Assembly (NCBI GenBank): GCA_030665795.1
Contig: DAOUZD010000010.1
Coordinates: 1-10,825, forward strand
Origin: Dehalococcoides sp.
GTDB taxonomy: Bacteria; Chloroflexota; Dehalococcoidia; Dehalococcoidales; RBG-16-60-22
Direction: 5' to 3'
Length of the DNA: 10,825 nt
Of this stretch, positions 5,879 to 10,825 are shown in pieces. The position numbers and the translations under genes are program-made. The notes under the pieces were generated by a model. The model ran no database searches. It had not been told where the DNA came from and saw only the letters and a list, made by a program, of their open reading frames with translations. Each line of letters starts with the position of its first letter. Position 1 is the stretch's first letter.

Positions 5879-5898
5879 AATTCTTCTCCTTGAAAATA

Positions 5899-5927
5899 AT
5901 TATACTTCACCCGTTAAAGCCTAACAA
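5899..5927 (-). promoter_or_regulatory. Promoter of the rplI-dnaB-dnaD-loader operon
   Basis: On the minus strand: TTGTTA (5927-5922), a 17-nt spacer, and a perfect TATAAT (5904-5899). Transcription would begin near 5892, so the AAGGAG of rplI would lie at the very 5' end of the message. An A/T-only stretch at 5951-5970 lies further upstream. This promoter suggests the replication genes can be expressed separately from plsX-trxA-trxB. Confidence 0.65.
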
Positions 5928-5937
5928 TAAGGTGAAG
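5905..5937. promoter_or_regulatory. 7-bp inverted repeat around the -35 box of the rplI promoter
   Basis: CTTCACC (5905-5911) and GGTGAAG (5931-5937) are exact reverse complements 19 nt apart. One arm abuts the -10 box and the other lies just outside the -35 box. The geometry fits an operator for a dimeric regulator; no binding protein can be assigned. Confidence 0.4.
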
Positions 5938-5972
5938 AAGCTAACTCTTTAAAAATTTTTTTAATTAAAACC

Positions 5973-6896
5973 CTATCCCGCGATAAACCTTCCCGCGTAA
6001 ATAGCCGCCACCGCACCATCCCCCGCCGCCGCGATTACCTGACGAATTGCGCTGGAGCGTATATCGCCAGCGGCAAAAATGCCTGGCACCTCGGTCTCCA
6101 TCTTCTCATTAGTAATGATGGCGCCATTGGCATCTAGCGATAAGACTCCTTTGAGATAATCTGTATTTGGCTTAAAGCCGACAGCGACAAAGATTCCGGA
6201 TATATCCAGGACCGATTTTTCTCCGTTGAGCACGTTGCGGAGCCGAAGCCGCTTCACCACCCCTTCTCCCTCAATGGCCTCAACCACCGTATTCCACAGA
6301 AACTCAATTTTGGGCTCGGCAAAGGCTTGCTCCTGAAGAATACGAGTGGCGCGTAGCTCCTGACGACGGTGTATTACCGTGACCCGGGAAGCAAACTTAC
6401 TCAGCTCAAGGGCTTCATTAATGGCGGCATTGCCACCACCCACCACGGCTACCGGCAGGTCTCGGTAGAAAGCAGCATCACAGATGGCACAATAAGCTAC
6501 CCCTCTACCGGTAAACTCTTCTTCTCCCGGGACACCCAATTTAGCCCGGTCAGAGCCGCTGGCGATAATCACCGCTTTAGCGTTAATGTCTCCTTCGCTG
6601 GTCTTTACTATCTTTTGCTTTCCTTTAAGCTCCAGCCCGGTAACTTCAGCCAGCAATGTTTCCAACCCAAATTTTGCCGCCTGTTGATTCATTGATTCCG
6701 CCAGTTCCAGTCCTTTGATACCTTGTGGAAAGCCGGGGTAGTTCTCCACCAACCCGGCGTTTACAATCAAACCTCCCGCAGCCATCTTTTCAATAAGCAG
6801 GCTACTCAGCCTGGCTCTTGAAGTATAAATTCCAGCGGTGAGCCCCGCCGGCCCACCGCCGATAATTACCACATCATATTCCCGCTTGCTTACCAA
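5973..6896 (-). CDS. trxB: Thioredoxin reductase
   Basis: A 307-residue FAD enzyme that passes electrons from NADPH to thioredoxin in the cytoplasm. It is the normal length for bacterial TrxB. The FAD-binding GGGPAG is at 13-18 and VENYPGF at 50-56. The redox-active pair is C136-AI-C139-D, where CATCD is more common. The NAD(P)H-binding GGGNAA is at 153-158, HRRQELRA at 176-183 (basic residues usual for NADPH preference), and the C-terminal FAD motif is GIFAAGDIR at 272-280. The start is TTG at 6896, chosen because AGGAGG lies 6 nt upstream (6908-6903) and no in-frame ATG is near. It follows trxA by 18 nt, so the thioredoxin and its reductase are made together. Confidence 0.95.
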   Translation of the reverse strand: MVSKREYDVVIIGGGPAGLTAGIYTSRARLSSLLIEKMAAGGLIVNAGLVENYPGFPQGIKGLELAESMNQQAAKFGLETLLAEVTGLELKGKQKIVKTSEGDINAKAVIIASGSDRAKLGVPGEEEFTGRGVAYCAICDAAFYRDLPVAVVGGGNAAINEALELSKFASRVTVIHRRQELRATRILQEQAFAEPKIEFLWNTVVEAIEGEGVVKRLRLRNVLNGEKSVLDISGIFVAVGFKPNTDYLKGVLSLDANGAIITNEKMETEVPGIFAAGDIRSSAIRQVIAAAGDGAVAAIYAGRFIAG

Positions 6897-6902
6897 CCTC
6901 GC

Positions 6903-6908
6903 CCTCCT
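6903..6908 (-). promoter_or_regulatory. Ribosome binding site supporting the TTG start of trxB
   Basis: AGGAGG on the minus strand, 6 nt before TTG 6896. It lies in the short gap between the trxA stop and trxB. Confidence 0.7.
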
Positions 6909-6914
6909 CTACCA

Positions 6915-7241
6915 TTACTCAAGAACGGCTTCCAGACTTTGTTTCAGGTCAGCCTTGGGCCTAAAGCCGACAATATTAGACATGGGAGCCCCATTTTTGA
7001 AGATAAGCAGGAAGGGAATGCTCATGACACCATATTGGCTGGCCGTCTTTGGATTCTGGTCAACATCCAGCTTGACAAAGTTTACCCTACCGTCATACTC
7101 TTCAGCTAGTTCCTCCACAACTGGCGCCACCATGAGGCATGGACCGCACCAAGCTGCCCAGAAGTCAACCAGTACCGGTATCTTTGACTGCAGCACAACC
7201 TGGTCAAAATTACTGTCATCAACTGCGGTTGGTTTGCTCAT
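6915..7241 (-). CDS. trxA: Thioredoxin
   Basis: A 108-residue single-domain thioredoxin that reduces protein disulfides in the cytoplasm. The active site WCGPC is at 31-35 within [11 protein letters not shown]. The structural cis-proline is P76 in [11 protein letters not shown], where the residue after it is Phe instead of the usual Thr. Length is standard and there is no signal peptide. The ATG has AAGGAGGA 5 nt upstream (7254-7247). Both this site and the first codons lie inside the 3' end of plsX (23-nt overlap), pointing to co-transcription. trxB follows directly. Confidence 0.96.
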   Translation of the reverse strand: MSKPTAVDDSNFDQVVLQSKIPVLVDFWAAWCGPCLMVAPVVEELAEEYDGRVNFVKLDVDQNPKTASQYGVMSIPFLLIFKNGAPMSNIVGFRPKADLKQSLEAVLE

Positions 7242-8232
7242 GAATTTCCTCCTTGATTACCTGTGATATACCTTGTTCCGCCATATTTTTGGCGATACCA
7301 ATGGCACTCTTAATCGTCTTGGCCTGACTGCGGCCGTGCGCAATGATAATATTGCCATTTACCCCGAGCAGGCAGGCCCCTCCGTGTTCCCGGTAGTCGA
7401 TTCGGTCAACCCAGGAACCCAGTCCTAGGTCACGGAGCAAGTCACGCCCCCGGAAGTGATAGACATTGGAAACAACTTGCCCTATCTGCCGCACCGAACC
7501 CAAAAAAGTATCACTCAGGCCTTCAATTGTCTTGAGTACGATATTCCCGGTGAAGCCATCGGTAACGACAACATCAGCGGTTACCTTTAATATATCATGG
7601 CCTTCGATATTGCCAATGAAGTTTAAGTTGTTCGCCTTTTTCAGGAGCTGGTAACTTTCTTGAACTAACTGGTTCCCCTTGGTTTCTTCCTCACCAACAC
7701 TGAGCAAGCCGATTCGCGGTGAACTGATACCGAGAACATGTTGGCTATAGATGGCACCCATTTGGGCAAATTGAACTAAATGGCTTGGCCGGCAATCAAC
7801 ATTAGCGCCAGCATCAATGAGCAAGACCGGAGTGGATGGGGTGATATCCATAATACAAGCTATCGCCGGGCGCTCAATCCCTTTAACCTTTCCCAGACTA
7901 AACAGCGCCGCACCGAGCACCGCCCCGGTATTGCCTGCGGAAACAAAGGCTGCTGCTTTACCCTCCTTTACCAAGTTCACTCCAACGACTATTGATGAGT
8001 TTGGTTTACTGCGAATCGCTTTCACTGGTGATTCGTTAGACTCAATGGTCTGGCTAGCCTCAACAATAGTGAGGCCATATTTTTGTAAATGACGACCCGC
8101 CAGCACGTGGAGTACTTTTTTCCGGCCCACCAGAGCCACTTCCACCTCATACTCTTGGGCCGCTTTCACCGCCCCTTTAACTATTTCGTGGGGAGCATAA
8201 TCTCCACCAGAAGCATCAACGGCAATTATCAT
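7219..8232 (-). CDS. plsX: Phosphate acyltransferase PlsX
   Basis: A 337-residue enzyme that turns acyl-ACP and phosphate into acyl-phosphate, the donor for the first acylation of glycerol-3-phosphate in phospholipid synthesis. It starts [20 protein letters not shown], where the family usually has VDAMGGD. It continues with conserved stretches such as [86 protein letters not shown] and [17 protein letters not shown]. The frame extends to a TTG at 8244, but GAGGAAGG (8242-8235) sits just before the ATG at 8232, so I start there. Length is normal. It lies 37 nt after the amidohydrolase gene and overlaps trxA at its end. A plsX-trxA pairing is less usual than plsX with fab genes or rpmF. Confidence 0.95.
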   Translation of the reverse strand: MIIAVDASGGDYAPHEIVKGAVKAAQEYEVEVALVGRKKVLHVLAGRHLQKYGLTIVEASQTIESNESPVKAIRSKPNSSIVVGVNLVKEGKAAAFVSAGNTGAVLGAALFSLGKVKGIERPAIACIMDITPSTPVLLIDAGANVDCRPSHLVQFAQMGAIYSQHVLGISSPRIGLLSVGEEETKGNQLVQESYQLLKKANNLNFIGNIEGHDILKVTADVVVTDGFTGNIVLKTIEGLSDTFLGSVRQIGQVVSNVYHFRGRDLLRDLGLGSWVDRIDYREHGGACLLGVNGNIIIAHGRSQAKTIKSAIGIAKNMAEQGISQVIKEEIHEQTNRS

Positions 8233-8234
8233 CG

Positions 8235-8242
8235 CCTTCCTC
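8235..8242 (-). promoter_or_regulatory. Ribosome binding site that sets the plsX start
   Basis: GAGGAAGG on the minus strand ends 2 nt before ATG 8232, with its AGGA core 5 nt away. The longer TTG start at 8244 would lie upstream of this site and lacks one of its own. Confidence 0.65.
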
Positions 8243-8269
8243 AATTAAGATTCCTAACTACTATCCTGA

Positions 8270-9442
8270 TTATTTTCCCCGCCTAAACTCTTCTTTGACG
8301 CTGGCAACTACTTCCGGATTAGCCATTAAATCAACCACCGTCATGGCTAGCGCTTTAGCCGCATCAAGAAGACCCTGGGTGCCGGCTTCTGAAGCCGCCG
8401 CTTCGGCAAACTGGGGAGAATGATTGGCTACTGTGGCCGAAGTTATAGCGATTAAAGGATGAATACTCGGTACGAGCAGACTAACATTACCAATGTCACT
8501 GCTACCAATACCGATTCTGGGGTCAAAAAGATGCACCCTGCGGCCTAGGGACTGCAGGTTCCGCCGAAATAGTCGAGCTAAAGTCAGATTATTGCGCAAT
8601 GGCGCGTAGCGCACCTCCCCCCACTTGTATTCCAGTCTGGCACCACTGGCCGTAGCCGCACCAATAAAGCAGTTTAGAACCTTCTCTCTTAGCTCATCAA
8701 GATAGCCGTCCTCTTCAGCACGCACAATAAAATGTCCGGCAGTATGCGCCGGGACGATATTAGCTGCCTCACCACCATCGGTAATAATGCCATGGATGCG
8801 AGCACTGTCCTTAATATGCTGCCGCAGCGAGTTAATGGCGGCAAATGACTGAAGCATCGCTTCCAGAGCATTGATGCCTGCCTCGGGTCGTGCCGCCGCA
8901 TGAGCCGCTTTGCCAAAAAACTCGACTTCCAATGTCTGGAGGGCAAGAAAATTAGTGGTCGCCGTATTCAGCCCTGCCGGATGCACCATCATGACAATAT
9001 CCACATCGTCAAAGGCACCTTTATTAGCCATTATCACCTTGCCCCCGTACATCTCCTCACCCGGCGTACCGAGAACCAGAACAGTGCCCCCAAACTCGTC
9101 CACAGCTAATTTAGAAGCTACCCCGGCACCAACAGCGCTGGTAGCGATTAGGTTATGACCGCAAGCATGACCAAGTTTCGGCAAAGCATCGTACTCAGCC
9201 AAGATAGCGATAGCTGGCTTACCGTGTCCATAACTCGTCCGGAAAGCAGTAGCTAGCCCGCAGATACCCCGTTCGATAGAGAAGCCATTTCCCTTCAGGT
9301 ACTCGGTTAACCAGTTTGCTGACTTGACCTCTTGAAAAGCAATTTCTGGGTTAGCGTGTATCTTTAGACTCAATTCATTAAGCTGGTGGCGGCGAGCGTC
9401 AATTTCACTGACAATTAAAGCCTTTAATTCTTCGGTGTCCAA
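8270..9442 (-). CDS. M20-family amidohydrolase (AbgB/PM20D2-like)
   Basis: A 390-residue zinc-type hydrolase of peptidase family M20, subfamily D. These enzymes cut N-acyl or p-aminobenzoyl amides and some dipeptides. The pattern EYDALPKLGHACGHNLIATSAVG (83-105) resembles AbgB and PM20D2 proteins. Probable metal or catalytic residues are C94, H96, E129/E130 (GEE), H154 (VHP) and H341 (NHSPQF). The inserted dimerisation domain spans roughly 172-285 and includes GKAAHAAARPEAGINALEAM. No signal peptide is present, so it is probably cytoplasmic. The start is TTG at 9442 with GGAG 6 nt upstream (9452-9449); no nearby ATG fits. plsX follows after 37 nt, so the two are probably co-transcribed. The natural substrate cannot be told from sequence. 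Confidence 0.9.
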   Translation of the reverse strand: MDTEELKALIVSEIDARRHQLNELSLKIHANPEIAFQEVKSANWLTEYLKGNGFSIERGICGLATAFRTSYGHGKPAIAILAEYDALPKLGHACGHNLIATSAVGAGVASKLAVDEFGGTVLVLGTPGEEMYGGKVIMANKGAFDDVDIVMMVHPAGLNTATTNFLALQTLEVEFFGKAAHAAARPEAGINALEAMLQSFAAINSLRQHIKDSARIHGIITDGGEAANIVPAHTAGHFIVRAEEDGYLDELREKVLNCFIGAATASGARLEYKWGEVRYAPLRNNLTLARLFRRNLQSLGRRVHLFDPRIGIGSSDIGNVSLLVPSIHPLIAITSATVANHSPQFAEAAASEAGTQGLLDAAKALAMTVVDLMANPEVVASVKEEFRRGK

Positions 9443-9485
9443 ACTAAGCTCCGTACCGGAAGTGCCTTCCGACTACTAATCTTCA

Positions 9486-9491
9486 TTATAG
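9486..9491 (-). promoter_or_regulatory. Candidate -10 box upstream of the M20 amidohydrolase
   Basis: A perfect TATAAT on the minus strand, predicting a start near 9479 and a leader of about 37 nt. No good -35 hexamer is seen at 16-19 nt, so this promoter is weak or needs an activator. Confidence 0.4.
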
Positions 9492-9556
9492 CTTAATGTA
9501 AACTTTAATTTCTAGCTTTTGCCCCGGCACAAGCGATGAATTCTATCTTCACAACG

Positions 9557-9565
9557 TGATAAAAT
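9557..9565 (+). promoter_or_regulatory. Extended -10 promoter of the DUF167 gene
   Basis: TGATAAAAT matches the extended -10 form TGnTAtAAT with one mismatch. Transcription would start near 9572, leaving about 7 nt before ATG 9579. There is no Shine-Dalgarno sequence upstream of that ATG, consistent with near-leaderless translation. Confidence 0.5.
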
Positions 9566-9578
9566 AAGCACTGTCAAA

Positions 9579-9884
9579 ATGGAGAAGGAACAGGTAATAG
9601 TCTGGGTTCAGGTTCAGCCTAATGCCAGCCGAAACGAGGTGCTAGGCTTCAAGAACGGGGTTTTACGGGTAAGAATTGCGGCACCCCCAATCAAGGGCAA
9701 AGCCAATCAGGAGTTAATCCAATACTTCAGCCATATTTTGGGGATAAAAAAGAGCACCCTAACTATTGCCAAAGGCACCACCAGCAAAAGGAAGGCTCTC
9801 GGCATTAGCGGGTTAACGCCAGACCAGGTCAGGGAACAACTGGCCAAGCTGGGTATGCCGAAAAAGGGCCGACCCCCTGTTTAA
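9579..9884 (+). CDS. DUF167 (YggU-family) protein
   Basis: A 101-residue protein of the DUF167/YggU family, a widespread small alpha/beta fold of unknown biochemical role. The family pattern is clear: VQVQPNASRNEVLGF (10-24), LRVRIAAPPIKGKANQELI (29-47), then LGIKKSTLTIAKGTTSKRKAL (54-74). A short basic Gly/Pro tail (KKGRPPV) ends the protein. It is the only plus-strand protein gene between two minus-strand enzymes, divergent from the amidohydrolase and convergent with the FAH-family gene. It lacks an evident ribosome site and has an extended -10 box very close to its ATG. Nothing here ties it to the replication genes. Confidence 0.9.
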   Translation: MEKEQVIVWVQVQPNASRNEVLGFKNGVLRVRIAAPPIKGKANQELIQYFSHILGIKKSTLTIAKGTTSKRKALGISGLTPDQVREQLAKLGMPKKGRPPV

Positions 9885-9947
9885 TACCCGTTAGGTTGTA
9901 AGTTCAATTGAGCGCTATATTACTCGAGGGATGCCCTACTGCCCGGC

Positions 9948-10712
9948 CTATTTCGAGGCGACCATCTTGTTTCTGAGAATGCCGATGCCTTCAATCTCAA
10001 CCTCAGTGATATCACCTATCTTTATCGGACAAGCCCCTCCCCTGGGCGTTCCAGTCCAAATCACATCTCCGGGTCGTAAGGTCATAAAAGCTGAAATATG
10101 ACTAACCAGCTTCTCAACGCTGAAAATTGTTAGACCGGTATTGCTATCCTGTTTGGTCTCGCCATTGACCCTACCCTTTATCACTAAATTGTGAGGGTCA
10201 AGTCCGGTGACTAGATAAGGGCCCAACGGTCCAGACGTGTCAAAAGCCTTGGCTCTGGTGAGACGTCCATCTTTTTTGAATAGGTCTATAGCGGTAACGT
10301 CATTGCCGCAAGTGTAGCCCAGGACGTAGTCCAGAGCATCCTCTTCGGCGACATCTTTAGCCCGGCGCTTTATGACGCAACACAGTTCTGCCTCATAACG
10401 AACATCTTGGGCGATTCGAGGATAGACAATGTTATCCTCCGGACCAATCACAGTGCCGGCTGTCTTGAAGAACAGTGCTGGCTCTTCGGGCACATCCCAG
10501 CCCATCTCTTTAATATGGTCTATATAGTTCATCCCGCAGGCAATCATTATGCTGGGCTCCGCTGGTGCCAGCAGCCTGACCTCTTTTAGCTGACACAGTT
10601 CTTTACCCTTTTCAAAGTCACCATAAATGTCACCGACCAGGGAAAATAACCGGTCGCCTTCTACAATGCCCCAATTCACCTTGTCCTGCCATTGAAAACG
10701 TGCCATTTTCAT
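9948..10712 (-). CDS. Fumarylacetoacetate hydrolase (FAH) family protein
   Basis: A 254-residue soluble enzyme of the FAH superfamily, which includes acylpyruvases, 2-hydroxyhepta-2,4-diene-1,7-dioate isomerases and oxaloacetate decarboxylases, usually with Mg or Mn. The leading domain (1-about 50) is the usual short beta region. The catalytic fold starts at CGMNYIDHIKEMG (59-71). The likely metal ligands are E107 and E109 in RYEAEL and D138 in GNDVTA. KAFDTSGPLGPYLVTG (155-170), the LRPGDVIWTGTPRG block (212-225) and the GDITEVEIEGIG end (233-244) are all typical. The ATG at 10712 has AAGGAGG 7 nt upstream. Length fits the YcgM-like group. Whether it is a hydrolase, decarboxylase or isomerase cannot be decided here. 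It may belong to an operon that begins beyond the right edge. Confidence 0.9.
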   Translation of the reverse strand: MKMARFQWQDKVNWGIVEGDRLFSLVGDIYGDFEKGKELCQLKEVRLLAPAEPSIMIACGMNYIDHIKEMGWDVPEEPALFFKTAGTVIGPEDNIVYPRIAQDVRYEAELCCVIKRRAKDVAEEDALDYVLGYTCGNDVTAIDLFKKDGRLTRAKAFDTSGPLGPYLVTGLDPHNLVIKGRVNGETKQDSNTGLTIFSVEKLVSHISAFMTLRPGDVIWTGTPRGGACPIKIGDITEVEIEGIGILRNKMVASK

Positions 10713-10739
10713 CGATTTGCCTCCTTCTCTTCTAAATTT

Positions 10740-10825
10740 TTATTGTTGGGCTACTTTCGTCGCCGTAGCCCCATCTTTGGCGTGAGCATCGCCACTTGGC
10801 AAGCCACACGATATTCTCACAGACA
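10740..10825 (-). CDS. Possible C-terminal end of an upstream minus-strand gene
   Basis: From the right edge one minus-strand frame stays open for about 28 codons and ends in TAA at 10742-10740, 27 nt before the FAH-family start. The residues end DAHAKDGATATKVAQQ, which is a plausible protein composition. An A/T-rich gap with the FAH ribosome site follows, as expected within an operon. A second minus-strand frame is also open, but it is rich in Trp, Cys and Arg and looks less real. The piece is too short to name. Confidence 0.35.
   Translation of the reverse strand, partial: SVRISCGLPSGDAHAKDGATATKVAQQ
10748..10771. other. Stem-loop near the right edge
   Basis: GGGCTAC (10748-10754) and GTAGCCC (10765-10771) form a perfect 7-bp stem with a 10-nt loop. 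A second small stem (TGGCG/CGCCA, 10778-10782/10790-10794) lies next to it. Neither has a U-run on the correct side, so this is not a typical intrinsic terminator. Confidence 0.4.

Noticed and set aside
5941..5972. A/T-rich stretch after trxB as an intrinsic terminator
   Set aside because: It has T-runs but no GC-rich stem in front of them on the minus strand; at most it is an upstream promoter element.
10748..10771. Right-edge stem-loop as a rho-independent terminator
   Set aside because: The stem is good, but on the minus strand an A-rich and not a U-rich run follows, and on the plus strand the T-run comes before the stem.
1..10825. CRISPR arrays, insertion sequences, rRNA or long direct repeats
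   Set aside because: None were seen; the only internal repeats are the loader domain duplication, the L9 tail tract and short promoter motifs.

Overview
The window looks like a chromosomal segment of an anaerobic, Chloroflexota-like (probably Dehalococcoidia-type) bacterium. This is an inference. The support is a DnaD-family protein whose N-terminus (FTPIPNFF, LPQI, YRKRGYPRFVT) resembles DnaD proteins I associate with Chloroflexota, sigma70-type promoters, frequent GTG/TTG starts, middling base composition, and a replicative helicase locus unlike the usual proteobacterial one. No insertion sequence, CRISPR array or phage structural gene is visible.

Left part (1-1813): a compact divergent promoter region (about 86-208) drives a small XRE-type helix-turn-helix protein to the right (263-457) and an unknown gene to the left, of which only the leader and perhaps the first codons are inside the window. 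A malate/L-lactate (Ldh2) family dehydrogenase follows on the minus strand with its own promoter. Back to back with it is a plus-strand tRNA-Arg(CCT), also with a clear promoter.

Centre (1846-8232, all minus strand, transcribed right to left): plsX, trxA and trxB form a tightly packed set, with plsX and trxA overlapping by 23 nt. Then comes a promoter with a 7-bp inverted repeat around its -35 box, followed by rplI, dnaB, a DnaD-domain gene and a helicase-loader-like ATPase. All four of these overlap their neighbours (8, 4 and 80 nt) and look translationally coupled. Together they would make the replicative helicase, a DnaD-type primosome protein and a DnaC/DnaI-type loader from one transcript, together with ribosomal protein L9.

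The most unusual gene is the loader. It carries two complete, similar AAA+ ATPase cores in tandem behind a cysteine-cluster N-terminus, so it is in effect a covalent dimer of a DnaC/DnaI-like protein. The sensor-1 region of the first copy has diverged. L9 also carries a 58-residue Lys/Glu tail.

Right part (8270-10825): an M20 (AbgB/PM20D2-like) amidohydrolase probably co-transcribed with plsX, a divergent DUF167/YggU gene with a nearly leaderless promoter, a fumarylacetoacetate-hydrolase-family enzyme, and possibly the last codons of another minus-strand gene at the right edge.
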